From WLMZ01 sp031410915 (GTDB lineage Bacteria; Actinomycetota; Acidimicrobiia; Acidimicrobiales; Ilumatobacteraceae), in the NCBI GenBank assembly GCA_031410915.1, contig JANNZY010000147.1, positions 1 to 64,000 of the forward strand: a stretch of DNA of 64,000 nt, given 5' to 3'. This document shows, piece after piece, positions 16,457-25,258 of the stretch. The translations under genes were made by a program, and so were the position numbers. The notes beneath the pieces are model-generated. The model saw only the letters and a list, made by a program, of their open reading frames with translations. It did no database searches and was not told the DNA's origin. Positions within the stretch are counted from its first letter, which is position 1. Each line of letters starts with the position of its first letter.

Positions 16457-16589
16457 GAGCGGGTTCGATCCTTTGCGGCCGGTGGCGGGGACTCGGGCTT
16501 CGGCAATCAGCAGTCGGGAATTGCGGAGCGGCTTGGCCGCCGTGTCCGAGGCGTGGGGGAACGACTGCCTCGGACACGGCAGACCTTTC

Positions 16590-16624
16590 GTCCCGATCAC
16601 CTCATGGCAGAAGGTGATCGGGAC
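16590..16624 (-). terminator. Perfect 13-bp hairpin after the PstS-like gene
   Basis: GTCCCGATCACCT (16590-16602) and AGGTGATCGGGAC (16612-16624) are perfect complements around a 9-base loop, 22 bp downstream of the minus-strand PstS-like gene ending at 16646. This is the strongest hairpin I found. It has no U-tract. It separates the phosphate/exosortase block from the glycosyltransferase operon. Confidence 0.75.
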
Positions 16625-16645
16625 GCAGCCATCAGTGGTCGTGGA

Positions 16646-17938
16646 TCAGGTCAGGACTTCGCAGGCGTAGCCAGCGGTACGGCGTGACGCCGGGACCTGC
16701 TGGAAGCCTTCGAGGTTCAGCGCCGTGACGATGGCGGAGCGGTAGCCCTGCCCGGTCACGGGGTTGATCGTCTGCTGTGCGTTCGACGTGCGGCACAGCC
16801 ACTGGGTGAACTCACGAACCGCTCCACCCTTGCCGCTCGTGGCACCGAACACGGTCGGAGCCGTGCCGTTGTCACAGGCGGTGGTCGGCACCGTGGTGCT
16901 CCCCACCGTGCGGCAGTCGGCCTGGCTGTTGCGGGTCACGTGGAACAAGGTGCGGAGGATGCCGTACTTGCCGCTCGTGATCGAGCCGGCGCTCGGCGAT
17001 GTGTAGGCGGGATCGCCCGCAACCGGGTTCAGCGTCGGGATGCCGACCGTGCTCGTGGTGATCGCGACCGGCGTGGCCTCGTTCGTGACACCGCTCTTGG
17101 TGTAGGGGTACGTCGCCCAACTGCCGTAGGAGATCCACCACAGGTAGTTGTTGTCGTCGTCGTCAGCGTTGCCGGCCACACCGTCGGGACCTGGGTCGGC
17201 CAACAGCGGCTTCACGTCGTTCTCGAACGGGGGAACTCCGCTCGGGAACAGCTTGCGACCCGTGACAGCGCTGCTGGAGGGCGCGATGTAGGCGTTGAAC
17301 ACCGCGTTGGTGCCCGATGCCGTGTTCATCGACCACGGGATGATCGGGCCGGCGGAGAGCGCCGCACCGTTGCAGTCCTGCAGCTGGGACCAGTCGGTGA
17401 TCGTCGGCGGGTTCGCGTAGATCGCGATCAACTGGGCCTGCGTCATGCAGACGTTGCTCCGGGTCCCGAAGGTGATGACCGCGATGGCGTCGCGGGCATA
17501 GCCCCAGTAGGTCGCGGCTGCGAGGCGGGTCGCGTTCGGACCGCTCGAGGAGCGGGCGTAGTCGATCGCCGGGTTGTACTGGTTGTTCGGCGGGCTGATC
17601 AGCGCGTCGACACCCGAGCCGGAACCCGTCGGCGTAGCGCTCACGAACAGGTCGTGGTCGTAGTTGCCGTTGGTGACACCCGTCGGAGTCGCGGTCGGGT
17701 CAGCACACTTGCCTTTGTTGATGCTTTCGCTGGTGACGACAGCACAGCCGGGGGCACCGTTGTAGAGCACTTCGAGGCGCTGGGACGCGAGGTACGTCGT
17801 GTCCGAGCCACCACCGATGACCACGTCGGGCTGCTGGTCCCAGCCGGAGCCGGATGGCGGGTCGGCGAACGAAACGCCGCCCGTGGAGAGGACGGTGCCG
17901 GCGACGAGGGCCGCACCGAGGAACAGTTTGATCTTCAT
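16646..17938 (-). CDS. Secreted PstS-like phosphate-binding domain protein (no anchor)
   Basis: 430-residue exported protein. Residues 1-25 are a Sec signal peptide (MKIKLFLGAALVAGTVL, cleavage near SFADPP). The mature part starts with VVIGGGSDTTYLASQRLEVL, the anion-binding opening of PstS-type proteins, and contains AIAVITFGT and a late GKGGAVREFTQWLC segment. It has six or more Cys, which suggests disulfides. Unlike the two PstS-like proteins upstream it has no Thr-rich linker and no C-terminal membrane helix, so it should be free or otherwise retained. It begins 23 bp after the PEP-CTERM-like protein and ends at a strong terminator. The ligand is presumably phosphate or another oxyanion (inference). 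Confidence 0.8.
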   Translation of the reverse strand: MKIKLFLGAALVAGTVLSTGGVSFADPPSGSGWDQQPDVVIGGGSDTTYLASQRLEVLYNGAPGCAVVTSESINKGKCADPTATPTGVTNGNYDHDLFVSATPTGSGSGVDALISPPNNQYNPAIDYARSSSGPNATRLAAATYWGYARDAIAVITFGTRSNVCMTQAQLIAIYANPPTITDWSQLQDCNGAALSAGPIIPWSMNTASGTNAVFNAYIAPSSSAVTGRKLFPSGVPPFENDVKPLLADPGPDGVAGNADDDDNNYLWWISYGSWATYPYTKSGVTNEATPVAITTSTVGIPTLNPVAGDPAYTSPSAGSITSGKYGILRTLFHVTRNSQADCRTVGSTTVPTTACDNGTAPTVFGATSGKGGAVREFTQWLCRTSNAQQTINPVTGQGYRSAIVTALNLEGFQQVPASRRTAGYACEVLT

Positions 17939-17961
17939 GGTTCTGGTGTCTTTCGGTTCGG

Positions 17962-18546
17962 TCAGGCCGCGACGTTGCGGGTCTGGCGCTTGCGGTTGGC
18001 GATCAACGCACCGCCGCCGAGAACGGCCATGGCGCTGAGCGGCAGCAGGATGTTGAGCGGGACTTCGGGGACCACCGGGGGGTCGGTCTTGTCGAAGGTG
18101 ATCGGCGTGAACTCGTCAGCCGCGACGTTGGTGAGCACGCCCGGGACAACCCGGATGTAGCAGGTGGTCGCGCGGGGCAGGCCCGTCGTCGTACCGGGAC
18201 CGCAGCCCCAGTCGCCGAGGTTGGGCTCGTCACCGCTGAACACGTCGAGACGGCCAGAACCGCTGCCGCCGGCCAGGATGGTCGGGTTTGCCGTCAACGA
18301 CTGGTTGCAGTCGAGCTGGGAATCGAACACGACGCCTGGGGTGTTGCCGTTCTTCCAGCACTGCTGGATGAACACCGAGCCGTCGGCCTGGTTGAAGCCG
18401 GAGAAGTTGACGGTGATGTTCGTCGTCGATCCATTCGCGGGGAGGAACGATGATTGCGAGAGGGTGGTGGCGGCTGCTGCTGCAGTCCCGAATCCCCCGA
18501 TGACCAATGCGGTTCCGAGGATCGTGGCGCTTCGCTTGAATCGCAT
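17962..18546 (-). CDS. Small surface protein with PEP-CTERM-like sorting tail
   Basis: 194 residues: signal peptide (about 1-26, ending AAAAA), a beta-rich domain of about 125 residues with four or more Cys (FIQQCW, QLDCNQS, WGCGPG, TTCYIRV), and a tail PPVVPEVPLNILLPLSAMAV plus further hydrophobic residues ending in NRKRQTR. The domain is reminiscent of neocarzinostatin-like Ig folds, but I cannot confirm it. The tail has the tripartite plan of exosortase substrates (VPE motif, membrane helix, basic end), and a related tail occurs on the PhoX-like protein at 39186. The start is ATG 18546, preceded by AAAGGA. It is probably co-transcribed with the PstS-like gene 23 bp downstream. Confidence 0.75.
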   Translation of the reverse strand: MRFKRSATILGTALVIGGFGTAAAAATTLSQSSFLPANGSTTNITVNFSGFNQADGSVFIQQCWKNGNTPGVVFDSQLDCNQSLTANPTILAGGSGSGRLDVFSGDEPNLGDWGCGPGTTTGLPRATTCYIRVVPGVLTNVAADEFTPITFDKTDPPVVPEVPLNILLPLSAMAVLGGGALIANRKRQTRNVAA

Positions 18547-18691
18547 GCGGATGTTGTTCCTTTCGTGGTGCCCTCGGTCGAGGGACAAGCGCAGTGTGCG
18601 TGACCGACGTGGGCGAAGAAAGGGGTCCGAGCGAGTGTTGGGGGAGACTTCTCTCTGCGTTCACCTGATGGTCGGCAGGCGGCTGCTTTGA

Positions 18692-18714
18692 CACCTGACA
18701 GACCAGCTCAGGTG
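18692..18714 (-). terminator. Hairpin after the sortase-like gene
   Basis: CACCTGA (18692-18698) and TCAGGTG (18708-18714) form a stem 22 bp beyond the stop of the minus-strand sortase-like gene. It probably ends the pst/sortase transcript. The next gene (18546) then needs its own promoter in 18547-18691. Confidence 0.55.
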
Positions 18715-18735
18715 GTGTTTTCTGCCGGTGTCGCC

Positions 18736-19617
18736 TCAGCGTGTCAGCGGCAAGATCGCGTCAAGCAGCAGCATCAGCTGGATCGCGGCGAAGACCGCGA
18801 TCGGCGCTGTCGCGAGGACCCGAACGCCGTCTCGCGTTCGCCCGTTGAGGTAGCGGAAACAGAGCACGGCGGCCACCGCCGAGGCCACACCGAGCAAGGA
18901 TTCGAGCCCGAACGGGGCCTCGGTTTCGACGCCGGCGGACAGGTCCGGAACGGTGGGCGCAGCGTCGGTGACGGGCAACGCACGAGCGACGACGATCAAC
19001 TGGTTGTTGTCGAACACCCCCCGTTCACTCGTCACCAACACCGCGTAGGAGATGAGGTCCGTCTTGTCGAACGTCAACGCGCTGAGCGCCGACTGCCGCT
19101 CGACTCGGTCGACGACGTAGCGAACGATCGGCCCACCGTTGCGTGCTTGGGCATAGACGCTGTCGCCGCCTTTCACCTTCGACAGGTTCTCGAACGGCCC
19201 GCCGTACCCGTCACGATGTCCGTAGATGACCATGACGCCGGGGTCGCCCGGCAACGCTGACCCGGCGAGATGCGCAGGCCCACTGCGGAGATGATCGACG
19301 GTGACGTCTTCGCTGAACGCCCGGTCGATACCCGCAGCCGGAATCTGCACGATCCCGAGCGCTTCGCCCGAGCCGATCTGCGGCGACGGCGCCTTGAACT
19401 CTGCGGCGAGGTGCTGCTGGCGTTGTTGAAACATCACCTGCGCGACCAGCTGCGTCTGCACGAGGTACACCAGGATCAAGGCGAGCGCGATCAGCCCCGC
19501 GCGCTTCGCGTTCTTCCCGAGCGGCCACTCACGACGCTGCTTCGGTGCCTGCGGCGCGCGGGGCAGTTCGACGTGCTGCACCGGGGCCACGACTTCGTCG
19601 ATCACGGTGGCGGTCAT
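18736..19617 (-). CDS. Sortase-fold protein (class E-like) lacking catalytic Cys and Arg
   Basis: 293 residues: cytoplasmic N-terminus, a membrane helix at about 41-62, an extracytoplasmic sortase domain (about 75-215), then two C-terminal hydrophobic helices (about 240-258 and 266-288). The sortase His is present (H134 in VIYGHRDGYG), and the general class E sequence is clear (GDSVYAQARNGGPIVRYVV). At the place of the TLxTC motif it reads YAVLVTSERGVF: the Cys is Ser197 (codon at 19027-19029). The Arg expected nine residues later is Gln206. It is therefore either inactive or works by another chemistry. The start is ATG 19617, 7 bp after the anchored PstS-like gene, so it belongs to the pst operon. 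Confidence 0.82.
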   Translation of the reverse strand: MTATVIDEVVAPVQHVELPRAPQAPKQRREWPLGKNAKRAGLIALALILVYLVQTQLVAQVMFQQRQQHLAAEFKAPSPQIGSGEALGIVQIPAAGIDRAFSEDVTVDHLRSGPAHLAGSALPGDPGVMVIYGHRDGYGGPFENLSKVKGGDSVYAQARNGGPIVRYVVDRVERQSALSALTFDKTDLISYAVLVTSERGVFDNNQLIVVARALPVTDAAPTVPDLSAGVETEAPFGLESLLGVASAVAAVLCFRYLNGRTRDGVRVLATAPIAVFAAIQLMLLLDAILPLTR

Positions 19618-19624
19618 CTGCTGT

Positions 19625-21526
19625 TCACGTCGTCGCCGAGCGTGCGAGGTAGAGACGACGAGCGAAGATGAACAGGGCGGCACCCATCATCAAGGTGCCG
19701 AGCTTCTTGAAGCCGCCCGACCCGTCGTCTGGAGCCTCCATCGGCAGCTTCTGCAACGAGATGCCGCGGACGCGCGTGCCGGCCCCACCGCCACTCGCCG
19801 CGTCATCGGCGGGAGGTGATGTCAGCACCGGGGCCTCGGACTCCACCGACGGCGAGGTCTCCCCGACGACCTCGTCTGTCGATGACGGCTCGGTCGACGT
19901 CGGCTCGGTGTCGGACGTGTCGCCGCCGCCGTCGTCGAACGTGATCGTCGGCGTCCTGGGCGGCACATACACCGGCGACGGCGTCGTCTGGGCGACGACC
20001 AGAGTCGTGTTCGGCGTGGACTCGGTGGTGAGCACCGGCGACTGCGTGGTGGTCGTCACCGCGATGGTGGTCGTGGTCGACGTGGTCGTCGCCTCGGTCG
20101 TCGTCGGCGCAACGGTCGTGGACGTTGTCGTGGTGGTGGTGGTCGTCGGCGGCGGCGGCGGCTTCAGCGTGCAGTGCTTCATCGCGCTGAGCGCCTGCAC
20201 GCCCGGCGTGTCCGGCTCGAAGTCGGTCGGGCCGGAGGTGGTCACCTCGTAACCCTCGGCCGTGCAGTTGGCGACGACGATCTGGTCCGCCTTGGCCAGC
20301 GCATCGGCGCGCATCGCGGCGGTGATCGACGTGCCACCGTCGTCGATCACGAGTTGCTGGCCGTCGGTCACGAAGTAGCGCACAGCAGCGGCGAGACCGT
20401 TCGCCTCGTCGGGATCGAGTGTGCCGCCAACGGTGTAGAGGTGGTTGACGAACGTCAACGGGTACGCGCCGGGCACCGGGTTGAAGGTCGCGTAGTTCGG
20501 CGTGCTGGCACCCGCAGCAAGCGCCGCGTCGAGCGAGGCTCGAGTTGGCGCGACCCAGTCGCCATTCGCGTTCTGGATCTGAACCACCCTGATCCGCGCG
20601 TTCGGATAGTTGCGCGTGAAGTCGGCGACCTGCGTCGTCGGGATCGGACCCATGTTGCCGGCCCACGAGCCCGTCACCGTGCGCGACAGTGCATCGACCG
20701 GTTGAGCGATGATGCCTTGCTGCGAGGTCGATCCGAAGATGGACAGAGTGCGCGGTGGGAAGGTCTCGACGCCGTCGTTCCACAGCGGGCTCGGGTACTC
20801 CTGCTCGCGCAATCCGTACGCGACGGGTCCGAGTTGCTTGGCGTACTGCTTGAGATACAGGTTCTGGCTCGCGCCCTCGGTGCGGTTGACGAACGAGTCG
20901 AACTGGTTGTTCAGCTGCACGATCAGATTGTCCACGCCGAGCCCGGCGATCATCGCCTGCGAGTTCCAGTTGATCAGGTTGTTCTGCTGATAGCTGATGC
21001 CGAGCCCGGTGATCAGCGCCGATAGTGGCTCCGGAGCGATGCGGATCGGGGCGGTGAAGGGCACGTCGCGGGCGACGCACAGCACCGGGTCGGGATCGTC
21101 CGTCTCACACGACGGATCGGTCGGCAGCACTCGGGTGACCCATCCGACATTGGGCTCGGTCACGATGATCGCCGTCGAACCAATGCTCAGCGGCAGTTCG
21201 ATGATCTTGCCGGCCTTGTCCGGATGGGCAGCCAGCTCGGCGGCCGTGAACCCGACGCCGGAGATGGCCACGTCACTGCGGCCCTCGAGCAGGTTGTCGC
21301 GGCTGAGCACCGAGCCGCGCTCGAAGTACTCGACGTCGGTCGGCTGATCGGCGAGGAACATCGTGTCCTGCCAGTCGACGAGTTCGCCGACGATGTCGGA
21401 GTCGCCGCTGAAGGTCAGCTTGACCGGCACCGACGGGTCGGCGGCATCGGCCTGCAACGCCGACCCGACACCGAACATCGCCGCGCCGATCGAGCCGAGG
21501 ATCGCCCACAGGGGCAGGCGGCTCAC
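19625..21526 (-). CDS. Large PstS-like protein with Thr-rich linker and C-terminal membrane anchor
   Basis: 633 residues. An N-terminal signal or membrane segment (about 4-30) is followed by a periplasmic-binding-like domain to about 450 (KLTFSGDSDIVGEL opening, DVAISGVGFTAAEL, SGPTDFEP). A low-complexity linker (about 456-600) is packed with Thr, Pro and Ser, then a membrane helix (LGTLMMGAALFIFA, about 609-622) and a basic end (RRLYLARS). It should be displayed outside and tethered by its C-terminus. The linker is a likely O-glycosylation region (inference). GTG 21526 overlaps the previous gene's TGA as GTGA, so translation is coupled. The binding domain is more divergent from PstS than its neighbour's. 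Confidence 0.78.
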   Translation of the reverse strand: MSRLPLWAILGSIGAAMFGVGSALQADAADPSVPVKLTFSGDSDIVGELVDWQDTMFLADQPTDVEYFERGSVLSRDNLLEGRSDVAISGVGFTAAELAAHPDKAGKIIELPLSIGSTAIIVTEPNVGWVTRVLPTDPSCETDDPDPVLCVARDVPFTAPIRIAPEPLSALITGLGISYQQNNLINWNSQAMIAGLGVDNLIVQLNNQFDSFVNRTEGASQNLYLKQYAKQLGPVAYGLREQEYPSPLWNDGVETFPPRTLSIFGSTSQQGIIAQPVDALSRTVTGSWAGNMGPIPTTQVADFTRNYPNARIRVVQIQNANGDWVAPTRASLDAALAAGASTPNYATFNPVPGAYPLTFVNHLYTVGGTLDPDEANGLAAAVRYFVTDGQQLVIDDGGTSITAAMRADALAKADQIVVANCTAEGYEVTTSGPTDFEPDTPGVQALSAMKHCTLKPPPPPTTTTTTTTSTTVAPTTTEATTTSTTTTIAVTTTTQSPVLTTESTPNTTLVVAQTTPSPVYVPPRTPTITFDDGGGDTSDTEPTSTEPSSTDEVVGETSPSVESEAPVLTSPPADDAASGGGAGTRVRGISLQKLPMEAPDDGSGGFKKLGTLMMGAALFIFARRLYLARSATT

Positions 21527-23298
21527 GTGAACCGCCGCCGAGCGCCGGCGAGCGCAACGCCGACCGCGCTGACGCTGGCTCCCTGCACCAACCACCACAC
21601 GATCTGCGACCCGGCCGGGCTCGTGTCGCCGTCGTCGATCTCCGGGTTGATCGGCGCGAGTGTGCTCGCCGGGGCCGCACCACCGCCCGCGCCCGTCGAG
21701 CCGGCGTCGACGACTCCACCCGCCGCGACGTCGCCCGTGCACGCGGACGCGTCGGCCGGCAAACCTGTCACCGGGTCGACACAGCCGGTCTCGGACTGCG
21801 GCAGGGTCACCGCGACCACGATCGTCTCGCCGGTGTCAGGATCGATCGAGACCACCGTCTCACCGGTCGTGACGCCCGTGCTCGATCCACCACCGGTCGA
21901 TCCACCACCGGTCGAGACTCCGCCGGTCGAACCGCCTGCGATCGTGCCGCCCCCGGCGGTCGTGCCCGACGTCGTTCCACCGCTCGGAGTCGTCGCAGCT
22001 GTCGTGCCGCCGCCGGGCGTCGTCGGTGCCGTCGTCCCGCCGCCGGGCGTCGTCGGCGCGATCGTCGGCGCGATGGTCGCCGCGACGGTGGTCGCGGTCG
22101 TGGTCGGCGTGGTCGGTGGCGGAGCCGAGTCCACCTTGCACTGTTCCCATGCAGGCGCGCCAGGAATCTTGGCGATGGCGTTCTTGGCCAACTCCACGAG
22201 CGGCGCTGACAGCCGGGCGTAGTTCAGTTGCTCGGTCAGGTCCTGACGCTGTCCCTTGGTGACCGCGTAACACAGGAAACGGGCCAGGACCTTGCCCTTG
22301 GCCGGGTCGAAGCCAGTGGTCTGGGCGATGACGTAGCTGTACGTCGACGGGAAGTAAGCCCCGGCGTCCGGTGCGTCGAAGTCGAGGATGAACGTGCCGT
22401 CCGGACGTCCCTGCGCGTACGCCAGCGCGGTCGACACCGCGGCCTCGGTCGGCTGCATGAAGATGCCCTGCTGGTTCGCGAGCGACGCGTTCGGGAACCC
22501 GAGTACCTTCGCGAAACCAGCCTCGTTGTAGGTCACGCCATACAGCCCGCTGTCGGCCGCGACTTCCGCGGCCACGCCGTCGGCTCCTTGGCGAGAACCG
22601 ACGTTTCCCCAGTTCTGCGGCCAGAACGATGTCGGCCGGCCCTGCTTGAAGTCGTCGTCGGCCGAGGCGTCGCCGGCCTTCAGGGTGATGAAGGCCTGCC
22701 ACACGTCGGGCGCGACCGCCTGGCAGTACTGCGAGAAGACGTAGCTCGTACCCGACCCGTCCGCGCGGACCACCGGGAAGACCTCGTGATCGGGCATCCG
22801 GATCTCCGGGTTGGCGTTGGCGATCTCTGGGTCGTTCCAGCGCATGTTCGGAACCGTGAACATCATGCACGCCGCGCGGCGAGTCAGCTTGAGCGTGGTC
22901 ACCCGGTTGCCGGACAAGTCGACCAGGTTGTACATGATGCCCAGCCCACCGGCGCTGACCGGCACGTAAACGAAGTTGGCCCGCGGTCCAGACAGGCCGT
23001 TGAGCTCCAACTGGCTGAACGGGATGTCGCTCGCTCCGAACTCCAGCTGCCCGGTCGCATACTGCGTGCGACCGTAGGTCGAGCCCTGCGAGACGTAGTT
23101 GACTGTGAGCTCGAACGGCTTGCGGGCCACCTCGCTGCGCCACTGGTCGATCTCCAGCTTGGCGAACGACGAACCGCCGCCGTTGATCGGGGGATCACCC
23201 TTGTCCGCTCTCGCGACAGGCGTGCCGCCGAGGAGCGGGAGCACGAGAACGAGAAGGCCGGCGATCACTGCGCCGATCCGCAACGCCATGGATCGCAT
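21523..23298 (-). CDS. PstS-like phosphate-binding protein with C-terminal membrane anchor
   Basis: 591 residues. Signal peptide (1-33, ending ARADKG), a PstS domain with NGGGSSFAKLEIDQW, the anion-site run GASDIPFSQLE and VVRADGSGTSYVFSQYC, all typical of phosphate-binding proteins. Residues about 395-560 are a Thr/Gly/Pro linker with tandem TTPGGGTT units. A membrane helix near 568-585 ends in GARRRFT. Ordinary PstS proteins are free or lipid-anchored at the N-terminus; a C-terminal helix is unusual. The ATG overlaps the PstB stop by one base (TGATG). It presumably feeds the adjacent PstCAB permease. Confidence 0.88.
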   Translation of the reverse strand: MRSMALRIGAVIAGLLVLVLPLLGGTPVARADKGDPPINGGGSSFAKLEIDQWRSEVARKPFELTVNYVSQGSTYGRTQYATGQLEFGASDIPFSQLELNGLSGPRANFVYVPVSAGGLGIMYNLVDLSGNRVTTLKLTRRAACMMFTVPNMRWNDPEIANANPEIRMPDHEVFPVVRADGSGTSYVFSQYCQAVAPDVWQAFITLKAGDASADDDFKQGRPTSFWPQNWGNVGSRQGADGVAAEVAADSGLYGVTYNEAGFAKVLGFPNASLANQQGIFMQPTEAAVSTALAYAQGRPDGTFILDFDAPDAGAYFPSTYSYVIAQTTGFDPAKGKVLARFLCYAVTKGQRQDLTEQLNYARLSAPLVELAKNAIAKIPGAPAWEQCKVDSAPPPTTPTTTATTVAATIAPTIAPTTPGGGTTAPTTPGGGTTAATTPSGGTTSGTTAGGGTIAGGSTGGVSTGGGSTGGGSSTGVTTGETVVSIDPDTGETIVVAVTLPQSETGCVDPVTGLPADASACTGDVAAGGVVDAGSTGAGGGAAPASTLAPINPEIDDGDTSPAGSQIVWWLVQGASVSAVGVALAGARRRFT

Positions 23299-24164
23299 CA
23301 GCCGAACCGACCGGTCACGTAGTCGAGAGTGCGCTGATCGTTCGGCGTCGAGAACAGCTTCGACGTCTTGCCGTGCTCGACGATGTGTCCGGCCCCGTGC
23401 TGGTCGTCGACCAGGAAGAAGGCGCACTCGTCCGACACCCGTTGGGCCTGTTGCATATTGTGGGTCACGATCACCACCGTCACGTCCTTGACGAGCTCCA
23501 TGACCGTCTCCTCGACGACGCGGGTGGAGATCGGGTCGAGTGCGGAGCACGGCTCGTCCATCAGCAGCACGCGCGGGCTGACGGCCAGGGAGCGGGCGAT
23601 GCACAGCCTTTGCTGCTGGCCGCCGGACAGCGACATGCCGCCGGCACCGAGGCGATCCTTGACCTCGTTCCACAGACCCGCCCGCTGCAGGCATTGCTCG
23701 ACGAGCGCATCCCTGTCACCCCGACTCTTGCCGCTCAGCTTCAGCCCGGCGAGCACGTTGTCGCGGATAGACATCGACGGGAACGGGTTCGGCTTCTGGA
23801 ACACCATCCCGATGCGCAACCGCACCTCGGTCACGCCGAGCACGTCGCCATAGATGTCGACACCGTCGAGCACGACGGAGCCAGCCACCTTCGCGCCGCG
23901 GATGGTCTCGTGCATCCGATTGAGGATGCGCAGGAAGGTCGACTTGCCGCAGCCCGATGGTCCGATGAGCGCGGTGACCTTGTTGGCCTCCATCGCCAAG
24001 CTGCAATGATCGAGCACTTGGCGCGATCCGAACCACGCCGAGATGTCGGTCGCGAACAACGATGACGGCTCACTGCCGACGCGGGCCACCGGTTCCGTCA
24101 CCGGATCGATGAATTCCACGGCCGGCTCCCACAACTCCTGGATCGTGCTGTCGTGCACGGTCAC
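23298..24164 (-). CDS. pstB: Phosphate ABC transporter ATPase PstB
   Basis: 288-residue ATPase of the Pst importer. Walker A GPSGCGKSTFLRILNRM, Q-loop VFQKPNPFPSMSI, signature LSGGQQQRLCIARSLA, Walker B VLLMDEPCSALDP and the H-loop VTHNMQQA all match PstB closely, including the NRM after Walker A. An N-terminal extension of about 30 residues is longer than in the E. coli protein. GTG 24164 overlaps the PstA stop (GTGA) and follows AAGAGG. Gene order on the minus strand is pstC-pstA-pstB-pstS-like. No phoU is seen next to it. Confidence 0.95.
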   Translation of the reverse strand: MTVHDSTIQELWEPAVEFIDPVTEPVARVGSEPSSLFATDISAWFGSRQVLDHCSLAMEANKVTALIGPSGCGKSTFLRILNRMHETIRGAKVAGSVVLDGVDIYGDVLGVTEVRLRIGMVFQKPNPFPSMSIRDNVLAGLKLSGKSRGDRDALVEQCLQRAGLWNEVKDRLGAGGMSLSGGQQQRLCIARSLAVSPRVLLMDEPCSALDPISTRVVEETVMELVKDVTVVIVTHNMQQAQRVSDECAFFLVDDQHGAGHIVEHGKTSKLFSTPNDQRTLDYVTGRFG

Positions 24165-25258
24165 CTCTTTCCGAGCTTGCGCTCGCTGCGGGCCAGGGCG
24201 ACACGAGCGGCGACGAAGATGATCAACACGATGATGAGCAGCAGGAGAGCACCGGCCCAGGCACGATCGATCTGGGCCTGGTTCGGCTGGCGGATCAGGT
24301 CGAAGACGAACGTGGAGAGGCTGGCCTGGTTGTCGTTCAACGGATCCCAGTTGGTGGCCTTCGTGATCGACGCCGTGAGCAAGACCGGCGCTGTCTCGCC
24401 GACCATTCGGGCAATGGCCAGCAGGGTGACGGTGACCAGTCCCGACTGCGCGGTCGGCAGGATGACGCGCATCACCATCCGCCACTGAGGCGCGCCGAGT
24501 GCGAGCGACGCCTCGCGCAGGCCGTCGGGAACCGTGCGCAGCACCTCTTCCGCACCACGCGTGACGAGCGGAATGGCGAGGATGAACAACGCCAACGAGG
24601 CGTGGGCTCCGGCGTAACCGGACCAGAGGGTGTACACGAGCAGACCGGCGATGATCGACGGCAACGCAGCGAGCGAGTCGACGATGAACCGGATCAGGCC
24701 CGCCATCCGACCGCGCACCTCGTGCAGGTAGACGGCTGTCAGCAACGCGGTCGGCACGACGACGACCGTCGCGATTCCCACCTGCTCGAGCGTGCCGACC
24801 ATTGCATGGAACGCCCCACCACCGGGGTCGAGTGGTCCGACCACAGCGAGGTCGTCCTTCAGGAACGACCAGCTGAGTTGCTTGATGCCCTTCAGGAACA
24901 CGAACGCGACCATCCACAGCAGCACCGAGACGACGGCGAGACCGACCGTCCACATCACCGTCGTCACGCTCTTGTCGATCGCGACCTCCGACGACGTGCG
25001 CTCGCGGACGATCAGGTGATGGATGACGATGAAGGCGATCAGCGCGATCAGCGTCGTGCCGAGCAGGTCGTCCCAATCGAGCAGGAACCGGAGCAACAGG
25101 GCAATGTGCGAACCGGCGGCGAGCGCGATCGCGTACTCGTTGACATCTGCGCGTGACAGAGCGCGACGACGCATCGGCTTCTGCACCGGGGGTCCCGCAT
25201 TCGGCGTCGCCGGTACGGGCCGCGGCCGCTCGACATCCAGTTCGATGTAGGTGGTCAC
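24161..25258 (-). CDS. pstA: Phosphate ABC transporter permease PstA
   Basis: 365-residue inner-membrane permease. After a 35-residue cytoplasmic N-terminus come two extra hydrophobic segments (about 43-85), then the usual six-helix core with the coupling-loop region EEVLRTVPDGLREASLALGA, which contacts PstB. The extra N-terminal helices make it longer than the usual 280-300 residues. GTG 25258 overlaps the pstC stop as GTGA, and the 3' end overlaps pstB in the same way. Confidence 0.92.
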   Translation of the reverse strand: MTTYIELDVERPRPVPATPNAGPPVQKPMRRRALSRADVNEYAIALAAGSHIALLLRFLLDWDDLLGTTLIALIAFIVIHHLIVRERTSSEVAIDKSVTTVMWTVGLAVVSVLLWMVAFVFLKGIKQLSWSFLKDDLAVVGPLDPGGGAFHAMVGTLEQVGIATVVVVPTALLTAVYLHEVRGRMAGLIRFIVDSLAALPSIIAGLLVYTLWSGYAGAHASLALFILAIPLVTRGAEEVLRTVPDGLREASLALGAPQWRMVMRVILPTAQSGLVTVTLLAIARMVGETAPVLLTASITKATNWDPLNDNQASLSTFVFDLIRQPNQAQIDRAWAGALLLLIIVLIIFVAARVALARSERKLGKR

